NCBI GenBank assembly: GCA_009103225.1
Contig: RHPI01003642.1
Location: 669,932-733,931 of the forward strand
Origin: Chlorokybus atmophyticus
Taxonomy: Eukaryota; Streptophyta; Chlorokybophyceae; Chlorokybales; Chlorokybaceae
Length of the DNA stretch: 64,000 nt
Reading direction: 5' to 3'
Shown piece after piece: positions 13,573 to 26,177 of this stretch. A program made the position numbers and the translations under genes. Within the stretch, counting starts at the first letter, position 1. Each line of letters opens with the position of its first letter. The notes beneath the pieces are model-generated. The model made no database searches, was not told the DNA's origin, and saw only the letters and a program-made list of their open reading frames with translations.

Positions 13573-15584
13573 CAGCAGAAAGCATCTGTGCTCCACATCA
13601 AGCAACGACGCAGCTGCAATAATCAGGCGTCTCTGGGGGCCAAGCACCAATGCCTTGATTGCCTTGTTCAAAATTCCCAAATCACTCATTTCAGCACTGT
13701 TGCTCCCTTCCAAGTCCTCCTCATCGTACTCTCCTCTCAAATGGCCTGCCCTGCTCCTGTTGCACTCGACAGAAAACCGGAGAGCACGGTTGCTTGCAAC
13801 GCTGGAAGCATGTATATATGCTATGTGGATGATACGCAGCCAACACAGGTTGCGCAGATGATGGTGCCTGGCCATGATTTGCTTAGGTGCATGTACATTC
13901 CCAAGTGTCGTGCAGAGTTTGTGTAATGCGGTGTCTGGGATGGGCTGTTCACGCGTGATACGTTCTAAACAGGGGGAGGGACTAGCCCCGCATAGTCATT
14001 GAAACGCAAATAACAATGGTTGGCGCTCACATGATTGAATCAAAGGACCTTTACATACTGTGCATGCACAACCAACTCACATTGCATAAATGAAACAATA
14101 ACCAAGTCTCTCTGTCACACACACATAGTACTATTACGGCAAATATGGCCATGTATATTACTGAATGACAATGTAACATCAGAAGATACGTTGTGATTCA
14201 GAAATATTATACAAAAAAACATGCCAATACGCTGTCGCACTTGCAAAACTGATTATCAAAGTGGCATGGCTACAGGTCTCAATATTGAAATACAACTGTT
14301 GCAAGTTGAGCCCTTGGCCCACTATACTACTCTGCCAGGCTGATACTATGTGCATGATGGAGAATGGCCGCAAAGGGTTTATGAACTTTCTCAAGTGGTA
14401 AGGTGCCAGCTTGAAATCATATAAATCCTTTTTTATATTATATTCATACCAATCAACTCTGCAATCCCACTATGCACCTCATTTTCACTCATATGCAATT
14501 CACGCGTGATCATGTCAAAAACCCGTACCGATACTGAACCGTAGTACTGCACGCGCAATGTGCATCATGACGAATTTTGGAATTTCAAATGCCCCAACCA
14601 ATTGACAACTTTCCAATCACTGTTACTCATGTTGATTGCTTGCAAGACATGCAACAATAGAAATCATTCACTGCATCTGTGGTGACCCTGTGACATGCGG
14701 GTTGCTAATGACAACCACCTTATGAAACCAAAATGTGTTTGACAACCTTCATCACTTAATTGGCTGAAATTGGCAGTAACTACCTGCACACGCGTTCATG
14801 TTGATGCACGTATGCTGCTGCTCATGTTGTGGCCCATATTGTGCTGAATGGCAAATAAGTTGCAATTGTGACACGCTGTAACACTCGTGCGCAAACAAGC
14901 AATGCGGAATGTAGGTTAGGGAGGAAGAGATGCGCTGACGTGATTGCACAAACCTTATGTGCACAAACAATGACACATGCAGCATTTGTAAGCAACGCAC
15001 CAGGTGACAACTTACGATCACACACACTCGCAGCTGCATAATGCAATTAATTGCTGCGTGACACACAAGGTCATGCAGCTTAACAATTAAAGCCACTATG
15101 ACAGGTTGCAATTCGTCTAATACAATGCAATGAACGCTATCACTTCCCTGCCAGAGGCGAAGACACATGCTGTGACCCATGAAATGCAAATGAGTACTAG
15201 TGACACGACCGGCGGGACTTGGACAAGTACCAGATCACCCATGCCATGCTGCCATGCCATGCCGTGCCGCCATGCCATGCCGTGCCATGCCATGCTGTGC
15301 ATGTGCCGAACAATGCAGATTGCAAATGCAATGCCTAGTGCGTCCAGCTGTTCCACTCCGCCTTAGAGTTGTGTCACCATGCTTGATGCCGCAACTTGGC
15401 CTCCACCAAGCGCCACCAAGCTCCTGATTGCTGCAGGGAGCCAGCCAGACGGAACTCGCTTGTTGCACGACGGGAGAGGAAGCAACACACTGTGTGCCCT
15501 ACAGCGCAGCAACCGCTATTGGGTGACGGCAACTGCACTCAGTCCATGCACTCTGCAAGTAATGCTTACCACTTCTGACCGCGC
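13573..15584. other. Convergent intergenic region, 2 kb
   Basis: The GRAM gene and importin alpha end here tail to tail. A TGTAA at 13921-13925 could end the GRAM transcript. The centre (14,000-14,500) is AT-rich. A CCATG-type simple repeat is listed separately. No further gene can be supported. Confidence 0.5.
15238..15302. repeat. CCATG/CCGTG simple repeat
   Basis: About 65 bp made of interspersed CCATG and CCGTG pentamers. It is an imperfect pentanucleotide microsatellite. A similar CCATG/CCTAG mixture occurs at 22,379-22,438. Confidence 0.75.
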
Positions 15585-18316
15585 CTAAGCAGTCGGTCCA
15601 AAGCTGAAGCCTCCTGGAGGCGGGACAGGTTGCGCCCCACCAAATGCATATGTGCTTTGAGAGGCATCCACAGCTGGCGCCAGATTCTGGTCTTCATCAT
15701 CCTCCAGGCCGAAGTATACCTCAAGAATCTTGACAGCTTTCTCATAAATATCATTGTTGCTGTGGTTTTGCAACTGTTCAATCTTCTCCAAGCCCTCCGC
15801 CTCGTCTACCCACTGCGCGTACAGATTGATGCCGCCCGTCATCCCTTGCTCCTTGTCATGCTCCCCGACCTTCAGGATGTTCTCAAGGCCTTCCAAGGCC
15901 ACCGTCACAATGCGAGCGTCTGAGCACGTCAACAGGTCGCATAGAGGCTTGATGCATGCTTGACTGACAAGGTACCTGCGCCAGTGCTGCATTAGACCAC
16001 AACAGCCAAACACAGTACAACCCTACAACGCTGCACAACCCTTGCAAGTGCCAAATTACTCCACTGCAGCAAAAACATACTTGATCTGATCAGGTGTGCC
16101 GCCAGATGTAGCATTGGAAATTGCCCAAGCAGCTTCTTTCTTTATGTCAAACTCTGCAGTCGCTAGCAGATGCACAAGGGGAGGGATGATATTGGCCTCG
16201 ATGACAGCCTGTATCTGGTCCTTATTGCCAGCTGTGATGTTGGAAATCGTCCAGCAGGCCTCCTTTTTGATGCTCTTCTTGTGGTTCATGGTCAAGAGAT
16301 TGTGCAGCGACGGAAGTGCATTGCAGTTGATCACAATCTGATGCAACAGCCACCAAATCAGCACTACAACTCACTGCATGCTCAAACAAGCCTGCCATGC
16401 ACCTGAAACTCACCTGTGTTTGCACATCGTCACCAGTGACAATGTTTCCCACTGTCCTAAGCGCTGGAATCAGTACTGCAGCGGAGTGATGCCTGCAAGA
16501 ATAATAGTCATAAGTGGCAACCTCTATGCAAGCGCAGCTGCCAACAATGCGATGCGACTCCTTACGATAGCAACTCTACAAGCCGCCGTGTAACGCCAGC
16601 TTCAATGACAGCTTGGATCTTGTCATTGGTGCCATCAGAGAGATACGACAGTGCCCAGCAGGCATCAGTCAAGACCTCTTCATCATTAGATTCAATCAGC
16701 CACTTCAGGGCTGGTAGAGCGGGCTTGGACTGTACAGCAACCATTAGTAAACTTGCATGCTGCCAGGAGGCAGGAGTTGCTGCTCATGCTGCATGCGTGA
16801 CGAACAAATAAGGACCACTGCTATACCTGTTCAAAGGACGGTTGAGGCTTGCCTCGGCAAAAGTTTGACAGAGTCCAGGTGGCGTTGCGCAGCATTGTGA
16901 TTTTGGAGTTCTCGCTAAGCTGACTCAGCAAGGGCTGAAGTGCGCCGTGGCTCAATACAAGATCACGGCATTTGGGCGAGTCTCCAGCAATGTTACCCAA
17001 AGCCCAAACCGCCTACGTGGACAGCGTGTCAAAGCCATGCCGCAAAGTAAACTGCCACTAAATAAAATACAGAACGGGAGGGACAGACAAAGTACTGCTG
17101 AGTACCTGCTCTCGCACATCATCATTCTGAGACATCAACAACTGCACCAAGATGGGAACTGCTCCATGGTCAATGACAACTCCAGTGTGATCAGAAGTCC
17201 CAGAGGCAATATTGGTCAACGCCCAAGCTGCTTCAAACTGCGATGTGCACATTCAGCACACAGTGCAGGGAACTGAGATACCAGCACAACTGCACTCTGG
17301 CAGATCACGAGAACATGCAAATTTCAGAGGTAAGCCATACCTGCAACTGCGGAAATTCATTGGCTTGCAAAAACTGTACAAAGCGCGGCACAACACCTGC
17401 TTTGATAACTTCTTCTATCGGTGGGCTTCTCTCTGCATGCACCATATGTCAACAACCAGCATCGGCAAGGTGACTCTCCTCGTAGGTTTCCCACCCACAC
17501 GGGCGCAAGCAATTGCATGTGCTACAGATCAAATAACAATGCAATCAGAGACGCACCAATTGAAAGCAGCTTGCGGAACTGTTGCGTCGCCTCTAACATC
17601 ATCTGTGGATCTTCGGAGTACACCCCTCGTACCATGTCGGGAAGGCTTTCCAACTGCATTGAATATTAGGCGCGTCAGTACAAACCTGCAAAACATCCCA
17701 ATCATGCACGACGCATGACGACTACGGTTGAGGATGTGCGTTGCGCCAACACATCAAAACAATGAACATGTTGTCGATTATGTGTTGTGACCGGCAGTTG
17801 TGGCATATACTTACATGCTGCACAGAGCAGCAGGAGCGGCGCAAAATGCTCTCATGTCATGCACAGACATGCAGAGACCATGCTTCGCAGCCAATGAAAA
17901 ACAGGGAAGCAACGTGTCTGAATTGCAGTGCAGCAAAATGTTCACAACACTCCGGCGACAGGACATTGCCTAGTGAGTTGAGCACTCCAGCATGCATGGC
18001 TGTACCAGGTACTGCTGACTGCAGCAAGGGTTCGTACATCGTACAGGCAACCAACGTGCAGAGCTAAGCTGGGAGCGACAATCACCTTTTGCATGACAGT
18101 TGTATGCAAGGGTTTCGACGAATCTGCAGAGAGCGCTAGGGAAGAGCCTGAGCCCGGTAGGCCTTCACGGCGCTTCTTCAACAACGACTCCTCCCTCTTG
18201 GACTTCCGAATCTCGACCATGGTGTCCTCCCGCTTGCGCCTGCTCTCGTCTGCATCCATCGCCTTCTTCCATCCCTTCTTACGAGCCTCGCTCCGGCTTC
18301 CCGGCCTGAGTGACAT
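15585..18316 (-). CDS. Importin alpha (nuclear import receptor)
   Basis: Nine exons, complement(join(15585..15975,16081..16337,16414..16492,16566..16729,16827..17012,17106..17237,17341..17432,17557..17653,18086..18316)), give 542 residues, the normal family length. Residues 1-55 are the importin-beta-binding domain ([40 protein letters not shown]). The rest is an armadillo solenoid with the NLS-groove Trp/Asn pairs: [55 protein letters not shown], and one variant repeat [11 protein letters not shown]. Near the end come [18 protein letters not shown] and an acidic stretch GLEDDEDQ. It carries cargo with classical nuclear localisation signals to the importin-beta carrier. All splice sites are GT-AG and frames join cleanly. 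Confidence 0.94.
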
Positions 18317-20000
18317 CTTGGCAGCCCACCCACCTGCACCAACTCCCAGCCTACCCGCCGGACGCTGACGCCGTCTTGACAGCAACCCGAGTGCGCAGCT
18401 GGTTGCTCACCTCGCAAACCCACTCGCCTCTCAGCGGTGCAAAGCGCTGACCCCTTGTACAACAAGCCTCTTGATGCCGCCGCCTCGACCCTAACCTCCA
18501 ACGTTGCCGACGACTCCGCCGCCGCCGCCCGTACTTTGGGCTAGGGTTTGCGCAAACTGTGGTGCTTTGCGCCAACTCCCGCGTTTTTCAAAGCTCAAAG
18601 CCTTCAAGGCTGTCGGCAGCCAAACCGGACCAGGTCAATGGACTGTGATGGTGAGAGCATCGGCTTCTTAGCTGACATCCGTCTTGCAGCTTGCAAGGGT
18701 CGTTAGCACCACCGCTGTCCATTAGACTCAGTTTCCTGAAGCTAGCGTTACCTTACAATCGTTACGACTGTGGTGTACTCCATGTCACATCATGTGACTC
18801 ACACACGTGAATGGCATTCACAATGAGTGGCCACTCACAAAGATAATTTACGATAACTTACTTTGAGTGCCAATTTATTGGTTGAAGCGACGTATACATG
18901 TCACTTAAGCATCGTTCCCACCATGAGAAAATTGAAGCAAAAGTTGCACAACTCCTGTTTTGTTGCACTGCATGATGTGGGTTACAATTGGAATTGCTAC
19001 ACACACACAAGTGCAAAATGTGAGATTATGTCAGCATAAAAAGCATTGAAGTCTGTATTCAAGGGTAAGACCATTTATATATAAGTTGACTATCATATAT
19101 ACTGCGTGAAGATTGCTCGATAAGTTTACATAGCGAAAAGGTAAAGACATGTTGCTGCTATCTATTAATATACTGTGTTTACATGCGTGTGTTGTACAAC
19201 TTATAAAGACACACGTGCGTTTTTATATGATGGTATGCTCACACGATATAATTGCATGCGATGTTATGGTTGAATGTTAATATGCGCGTTTACGCTTCAT
19301 ATTAACAACTTGCAATGCAAGCTATGTATGTCGCATTTTTCTCATCTCATTTCATTTTATCATATCGTATGTTATGAATATCATCATATAGGTATATGCA
19401 CATATGCATGGTTATATATAAGCAATGACTTTTTCGAGTACATATTGTAAACGTAGAATTTGGTTGGGGCTACAACATTAATACAGGTTTTATGGAATAC
19501 GCACATGTTTCGGCCTTCTCATTTATGTTTGCTTGACAATCACGCCACTGTGTTTCAGACATCGCGTAATTGCATGATAAAATGCATGGATTATCTCACT
19601 AATCTATACTTATACATGAAAGTAACGCATATCATGTAATTCTTACATGGCAACACGGAGGGCCGCGGAATGTCAACATACATAAACGCCTTGCGCATGT
19701 CGTGTACAGCACCAATTTGTCTTCTTGCATTGCACTATTAATGCTACATACACATTAAAGACAACAATAATTATGTAAACAAGCTTAGCTTGAGCTGAAT
19801 CGGGGTTGGCCTAGACATATCAAGTTCTCAACTATGCGTGCAAAGGCAGGATAGAAGGGCAGGGCACGCAGGTGGAGCCTTGGACAAGCAGCAGGCAGCG
19901 TTCAGCTAGCCGTACATGCTGCGTACAAGAGCATGTTTGCTTTACTTACAATTGCAACAACTACGAGCGTTGTCAAGCAAGTGTTCACCGTCAGTGCAAT
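18317..20000. other. Upstream region of importin alpha, AT-rich
   Basis: The 250 bp next to the gene are GC-rich and should hold its 5' UTR and promoter. From about 18,750 to 19,800 the sequence is strongly AT-rich with ATAT and TGCATG motifs and no usable open frame. Nothing further was recognised. Confidence 0.5.
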
Positions 20001-20121
20001 CATGCATAGCTGCCACCATGCCCGACTGAGCCTAACACAACCTAGACGCACAACCAGTCATGCTATGCGAGCGCCGCATTTGCCTCAAGCTGCTGGGCCG
20101 TGAGCCACATGTCCCCACCGC
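20001..20121 (+). repeat. SINE-like tandem unit 1, left part (split by element A)
   Basis: This segment matches 33410..33525 closely (CATGCATAGCTGCCACCATG onward, through GAGCCACATGTCCCCACC). Its continuation is found on the far side of LTR element A, at 33157..33409. The unit was therefore cut by the retrotransposon insertion. Confidence 0.8.
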
Positions 20122-20648
20122 TGTAACCGGAGCAATAATAATAGGGGTAATATTGCTACATAAATAACACATTCTGTATGAATAAGTATTTAAACATGCT
20201 TATTTATACCTCCTTTTTTACGGTTCCTCGCTTATAAAAGGCTATGATGCTTTATCGTAGCTGAAATAAGTCCCACTGGGTGTAGAATCGCTTATTCAAG
20301 CCTATATAGTGTCACATTTGATAAAATGTGATCACTATCTCGTTCGGTACCTTACGATAGGTATCTTCCAGTAGGTACATTATCGATAGGTACCTTATCT
20401 GAGCTTTGATTGGCTCACGCTAGATTTCCTAACTACCCTATCCGTAGGGTTGATGTCTGGTTGTTAGTTAATTATCTGAACGTATATATTTGATATACTC
20501 TAAATATCAAAGGTCACATTAAACTGATGTGGGGACTTTCAGTTCTCTGCTCAGTGGCGGCCGCGCCGTTGAAAGGCTTGTCATAGGCGGTGTGGGTGTT
20601 GGGGTAGAGGATTGAAGGGGCATCACCGGCGACGGTGGTGCTGTTACA
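20122..20648 (+). repeat. Element A 5' LTR
   Basis: 527 bp, TGTAAC to GTTACA. It contains repeated GATAGGTAC/GGTACCTTA motifs around 20,345-20,400 that could be regulatory, and it matches the 3' LTR at 32630..33156. Confidence 0.92.
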
Positions 20649-21506
20649 TTGGTACCCAAGAGCTGGGGGGTGACGTGGGTACTTATAGGGGGCGGCGACC
20701 TGCTTTTGGCCAATCAGAAGGCGTCGGCGGCGGCCTCCTATTCGTCCATGCAGCCCAAGCTTCAAGTTAGCTTCCCTGCGCTACCTTCACGTTGAAGCCA
20801 CCCATAAAAGAGGCGGCTTCTCCACGTGTGAGGTACCATCACACACGTCGGTGACTTGCCCGCTTGCCAGCTGCTTGCCAGCTGCTTGCCAGGTGCACGT
20901 GTGTACTTTCATGCACATCATTCAGTGACTTGCCAGTGCATGAGTGCGGCTTGCTAGTGTGCCATCACTGCTTGTCACACTTAGTGCACTATCATTGCTT
21001 GTAGTGATTGCCTGTTATTGCATGCGGTGATTGCTTGTCATTGTGCTTGCCAGTGCATGTCACGATTGGTCACGGTACGGCTTGCCTTTTGCATGCCTGT
21101 GACGTACCTGTGACCTGCCAGCTGCTTGTCCGGGTCGCTTGACCCGAGTCTGCAAGTTCCGAACCAAGCTGTTCCCAAACCCTCCCCCTGGAGATTGGGA
21201 TTTGGTTAGGACAGTTTTGGGGCGAATCTAGGGCATTCTGTTCCCAAACACTGTTAATCTGAAACCTTCCCCATCTGGCTTCAGCCTGGAGATTGAGACT
21301 TGGTTGAGGACAACACAGGGTTAGGACATTCTGGTCCCACTCAGACTTGTTCTGTTTGATGAATATCCAGATCTAACGTTTCTCGTTTTGAAACTGGTTT
21401 GGACTTTGTTTGAGACTTTTACAACTTGGGGTCATTTTGATCCTCTCGTTGAACCTGATCCGTTGGTGAGGTTCTCACCATTTCATTTTGCCTGTTTTGC
21501 AGACAA
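20649..21506 (+). other. Element A leader with primer-binding-site candidate and GCTTGCCAG repeats
   Basis: Immediately after the LTR is TTGGTACCCAAGAGC, a plausible but imperfect complement of a tRNA 3' end. The leader holds repeated GCTTGCCAG units, three in tandem at 20,861-20,893 and more scattered to 21,130. No open frame belongs here. Confidence 0.5.
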
Positions 21507-21827
21507 ATGGAAGAGAACTCGGTGCCCACCTCAAAGGGGGAAAGCTCGCGAAAAGAGCAATTATCCCGTGAGGAGGAGTTTCCATCTATGGAGGATATTT
21601 CCAACCCGGATGATGCACCTGATGAGTCTCATGCTGCTAAGGATGTGGATGGCTTGGTGGAACCAGACGGGCCACCACCACCACCATCATTCGTGCATCC
21701 TGAAATCTCAATTCGCTTGACAAAACAGGAGTTGATGGACCACTTTCTTGGCACCTATGATGAGGAGCCTCGTGAGGCGATTGTCTCGCTCGTCAACTTC
21801 CTCTTTCATGAGGCGGAAAAGATCTGA
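21507..21827 (+). pseudogene. Element A Gag, N-terminal piece
   Basis: An ATG-started frame of 106 residues (MEENSVPTSKG...) ends with a stop shortly before element B inserts. It is acidic with a Pro run (PPPPPS), like the region before the capsid in related elements. The remainder of Gag lies beyond element B. Confidence 0.6.
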
Positions 21828-21913
21828 AAGCTCCCCACTTTATGGGGCAAAATTGGGAGGGATTAACGGGTGAAGGCAAACGTGTTCTGAACATGATCGA
21901 GCTCCTTCAACGC

Positions 21914-22252
21914 TGTAACGGAGTGCTACCTCTATAGAGGTTCCCCGCCCTTATTTAAGATTAGATAAGGGTCCCAACGGGTATATACAGCCAATTAAGC
22001 CGTATTAGGGCCGTTAACCTAGTGTTAAGGCCCTAATGTAGTGTTACTTAACTGTAACACTGATATCGACAATCGACATGAGTCTCATGTCGATATCAGC
22101 TGTATGGCGGCACTGCTAACGCAGCAGCCGCCATAGCCAGGGGATCTTCTGCTTCGGCAGTTGCCCCTGGCGGCGGCGGTGTGGTTGGCGTGGCTGGTGG
22201 TGGTGTTGGGGTAGGGGATTAAAGGGAGGAGGTAGCACCCCCTCTCCTTACA
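21914..22252 (+). repeat. Element B 5' LTR
   Basis: 339 bp beginning TGTAACGGAG and ending CTCCTTACA. It carries the inverted repeat centred near 22,080 described in the findings. Confidence 0.95.
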
Positions 22253-22264
22253 TTGGTATCGGAG
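22253..22264 (+). promoter_or_regulatory. Element B primer-binding site
   Basis: TTGGTATCGGAGC directly follows the LTR. It differs at one position from TGGTATCAGAGC, the usual plant retrotransposon site complementary to initiator tRNA-Met. Confidence 0.7.
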
Positions 22265-22378
22265 CACGGGCGGCAAGGGGCCTGTGGGAGGGGCGGCGGC
22301 AGGCGGCAGCGACGTTAAACTAGTGGTAGTTAAAGTGTTTTATGTTTTAACTATAATAGTTAAACGCTGCTGCTGGTG

Positions 22379-22438
22379 CCTAGCCTAGCCTAGCTTGCCA
22401 TGCCATGCATGCCATGCCTAGCCTAGCATGCTTGTCCT
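22379..22438. repeat. CTAGC/CATGC simple repeat in element B leader
   Basis: Alternating CCTAG and CCATG pentamers, an imperfect microsatellite within the untranslated leader of element B. A run of ten G follows at about 22,610. Confidence 0.7.
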
Positions 22439-23028
22439 AGTCTAGTTTGTTATTGTGTGAAGGGAGCCGGCCATTCAGGCCTATCCCTGAAGCATTGCAT
22501 TGCAGCACAACACATAGTAAACATACATTGATTGTGTTATATTGTGTGTGTACCACCACGTGGATTCGTGGTGGTGTAAGGGTTTTTCTATTAATTTGGA
22601 AATTCCCTTGGGGGGGGGGCAGTTCGGTGGCAACATCGACTGTCTCAGTGCCGCCATTTTGAGCGGTGAGGCCGCCAGGATTTTCTGAGCGGCCGATATC
22701 AAACTCACCATTCACAACTGGTCGATATCGGCATGTAAGGTCGATTTGACGAGATTTTGGCACCTTGTGTGTCAATCACAGTTGTGAATTGTGCTGGGTT
22801 GTACAAAGTGAAAACTTTGAGAAATCATAACTCGTGAAACGTCGCGTGGATTCGCGCACGGTTTGTTGCAGAGTGAGTGTCTAGTTGAGGTGTGTGGAGA
22901 GCTCTTTTTGGGGTGTATACTCCATCGTAACGCCTTAAAACTTGACGAGACAAAATCAGTAGATTTTACCTGTATTGCAGTGCACAATCTGAGTACTTGT
23001 GCACTTGCTAACGGCTGTCTTTGGGCAG

Positions 23029-23643
23029 ATGTCTGACCAAGAAGAGGGAGGTGAGAAGTACTTTACCGTCCCTGACTCGTCGTCATCATACGAACCATCA
23101 AGTGATGACAAAGTGAGAGACTCGGACACGAGTGAGAGCTACAAGCTCACTGAGAGTGACAAGGAGGAAGCTGCGCAGGATAGCGAAGCTTCTCCCAATC
23201 AATCTACTCAGAGTGGGCCAGCTACAATAGACACACAGTCTGTCATTGGTGGGGCTATTGAGAAGTATGCGCAAGAGCGCAAAGCCTTGATCGATGCTCA
23301 CCCACAGCTTCGTCAGGAAGTGTGGGATGCATGGGCGCAGACGGTTCGTGATGGCTATGAGACAGACTTTGCCACACTCCCTCGTGCAAGCAAGGAGATG
23401 GTGATCCGCATGCTCGAGCATGAGCTGACGAACAACATCCCGCCACTCGTGCGAGGTGATCCAAAGGTGGCTGCTATCATGACCGTATATGATAAGCCTC
23501 TCCCTTACCAAGGCAAGCGAATGGCGTTTGAGGCTTTGGCCAACTTGGGAGTGGAAACCTCACAGCGTTGCAAGGACGTGTTCTGGTGGCGGGTGCTACT
23601 TCAGCAGCTGGTGCATCAGCGGGGCTGCCGGTTACAGCACTGA
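23029..23643 (+). pseudogene. Element B Gag, N-terminal frame
   Basis: ATG-started frame of 204 residues (MSDQEEGGEKYF...), acidic then helical, with a conserved-looking segment RQEVWDAWAQTVRDGYETDF. The frame closes at 23643 while the capsid continues in another frame from about 23,580 (LPVTALNKPEKFKPNG), so there is one frame change. Confidence 0.7.
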
Positions 23644-24807
23644 ACAAGCCTGAGAAGTTCAAGCCCAACGGCAGTGTCAGCATCCATGATTGGGTGGTCA
23701 CTGTTGAGCACTATTTGACAGCACTGAAGCGCCCAGTTGGTGAGCACATTGCTGTTGCTGAGTTGCTCATGCCATCTGACGCTCTCGCCGAGTGGGCGAG
23801 GCAGACAGAGGATGGTGCGGCTAAGACAGTGGAGGCACTATTCAAGTTCCTTGTGGAGCGCTATGGTGGCATGGATCAACATCGAAAAGTGGAAGAGTAT
23901 GCTTGTGTGCTTGTACATGTGGAGTTCAACATGCTTACCGATGTGTTGCATGCATTGACTGAGTTGCAAAATAAGCACAGAACCTTGAGTATGGTGGTAA
24001 TGGTGCCAAAGTATCATGGCCCATGGTTCAAACATACTCGCGGAGGGTCTGTGTTGAAGCAATTCAGCAAGCGTGAAACAGGGACAGTACGGTTGTCAGC
24101 CATATTGATCAACCCTCGCATTGGTCACGGACTCTTGGCTACATTTCAAGGACGGGTGGTACCTCTGTTGTGGACATTTAGTGGCACAATGCAAGGTGTA
24201 AACAGTTCGTTCTTGATTGACACTGGTGCAACACACAACTTCATTGAGGAACAATGGGTTGTGCGCAACAAGATAGCGTGTAAACCCTCAGCATTTTCAG
24301 CTGCCGGTGCGGGGGGGTGCGTTGCCAGTGAAAGGGGATATAAAAATGAAAGTAAAGATTGGTAATTATCATGCCACTCTTACTTTCATAGTGGTATCCA
24401 TCAACATATCAGGTGTTGATGTGGTATTAGGACAGGAATGGCAGGAAAATGTCAAAATGACATTGGATACTGGCGCACGCTTGTGCACAGTACAGAAAGG
24501 TCGTAAGCGTGTAACATTGTCTGTGAAAGGGTCACATAGCTTGGACCACAAGCAGACCGACCCTGCGCTACTCACTGCACTGCAAGTGAAACGTGCGTTG
24601 CGCAAAAATACACCGGCGTTTCTGGTACACTTGACGTCGTCGGACGACTTTGTGCCGGGAAATATAGAAGGTGTTGCAGACATCATTGAGGAATATCAAG
24701 ATGTGTTCTCAGATGAGTTGTCAGGCTTACCTCCTGATCGAGGTGTCGGACACACATATCACTCATTCCTGATAGTGAGCCTCCGTTTCGGCCTATATAT
24801 AGGCTGA
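23568..24807 (+). pseudogene. Element B capsid remnant fused to protease
   Basis: The frame 23568..24365 runs from the capsid (VAELLMPSDALAEWARQ, FLVERYGGMDQ) straight into a segment before the protease, then SSFLIDTGATHNF with the aspartic-protease DTG. Compared with element A, the second half of the capsid and the whole zinc knuckle are absent. The protease continues after a frameshift in 24307..24807 (VSINISGVDVVLGQEW) and ends before RT. Confidence 0.75.
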
Positions 24808-24851
24808 GCCCCCGAGAGGGGGGGGAAAGGGAAACTCAAATCAAAGAGTTA

Positions 24852-26174
24852 TTGGAAAAGGGATTGATTGAACCGAGTTCTTCACCCTTTGGCGCGCCCA
24901 TCTTGTTTGTGATGAAAAAGAATGGAAAGCTGCGCATGTGTGTGGATTATCGTGCTTTGAACAAGATCACGGCAAAGAATCGATACCCGCTGCCCCGGAT
25001 TGATGATGTGTTTGATAAACTGTCGGGAAATGCGTACTTTAGTACGTTGGACTTAACAAGTGGGTATCATCAAATCCGGATTCATCCTTCTGATGTTTAC
25101 AAGACAGCATTCAGAACACCTTCGGGCCATTATCAATACAAAGTGTTACCTTTTGGATTGACTAATGCGCCCGCAGTGTTTCAGAAGGAAATGAATAAGA
25201 TTTTTGGTGGCATACTTGGCAAGTATGTTATGGTTTACTTGGATGACATTATTGTCTTTAGTAAAACCAAGGAAGAGCATAAGCAGCACTTGAAAGCGGT
25301 GTTCGCCTTGCTGCGTACACATCGCTTGTTTGCCAATCTTGCGAAGTGTGACTTCTGCAAGACGGAGTTGCCATTCTTGGGGCACATTGTGAGCGGTGCG
25401 GGTGTGAAACCTGACCCTCGCAAAGTGCAAGTTGTAAAGGATTGGCCTCAACCTAAGAATATCCATCAGCTGCGATCATTCTTGGGATTGGCAAACTACT
25501 TTCGCAAGTTTATGATGGGGTACTCCACAGTAGTGGTGCCTTTGACAAAACTGTTGCGAAAAGATGCTCCATTCTTATGGACAGCTGAACAAGAAGCTGC
25601 TATGCAACAGGTGAAGCTAACTTTGACTTCTGCTCCAGTGTTGGCATTGCCAAACTGGGACAAGCATTTCACTGTGGTTAGCGATGCGTCCACCCTTGGG
25701 TGTGGTGCAGTACTGTTGCAAGATGGCAGACCATGTGCTTATGAGAGAAGGAAGTTCATCCCAGCAGAGGTGAATTACAATACCACCGAGCAAGAGTTGC
25801 TTTGTATAGTACATGCTCTGGAAACATGGCGATGTTACTGGGAGGGGGTTCAGTTCACAGTGGTGACTGATCATAATCCATTGGTGTATGTCTCAACACA
25901 GCAAAACTTGTCACGAAGGCAAGCCCGCTGGAATGAGTTTCTGTCTCGGTTTACCTTTGAGTGGGTATACCGGCCAGGCAGAACCAATGTTGCTGATCCT
26001 CTGAGTCGTTGTCCATCATTGTTGGCAGCTATGCGTGCGCAATTGCTTGCGACGCGCGGTACATTGCCACCAAATGATGAGTTTGTGCAAGTTGTTGTGC
26101 AAGGGTATGCTTTTGACCCATGGTTCTCGTCAGAGGACAACGTGCAAAAGCTGAGCAAACGAGACAACTTATAA
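24852..26174 (+). CDS. Element B reverse transcriptase and RNase H
   Basis: An open frame of about 440 codons. RT landmarks are [66 protein letters not shown] and the catalytic YLDDIIVF. RNase H follows with VVSDASTLGCGAVLLQDGRP, TTEQELL and VTDHNPLVY. The frame has no ATG of its own, as expected for a domain cut from a polyprotein. It ends at a TAA (26172-26174), and integrase resumes in the same frame three bases later. Confidence 0.88.
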   Translation: MEKGLIEPSSSPFGAPILFVMKKNGKLRMCVDYRALNKITAKNRYPLPRIDDVFDKLSGNAYFSTLDLTSGYHQIRIHPSDVYKTAFRTPSGHYQYKVLPFGLTNAPAVFQKEMNKIFGGILGKYVMVYLDDIIVFSKTKEEHKQHLKAVFALLRTHRLFANLAKCDFCKTELPFLGHIVSGAGVKPDPRKVQVVKDWPQPKNIHQLRSFLGLANYFRKFMMGYSTVVVPLTKLLRKDAPFLWTAEQEAAMQQVKLTLTSAPVLALPNWDKHFTVVSDASTLGCGAVLLQDGRPCAYERRKFIPAEVNYNTTEQELLCIVHALETWRCYWEGVQFTVVTDHNPLVYVSTQQNLSRRQARWNEFLSRFTFEWVYRPGRTNVADPLSRCPSLLAAMRAQLLATRGTLPPNDEFVQVVVQGYAFDPWFSSEDNVQKLSKRDNL

Positions 26175-26177
26175 TAT

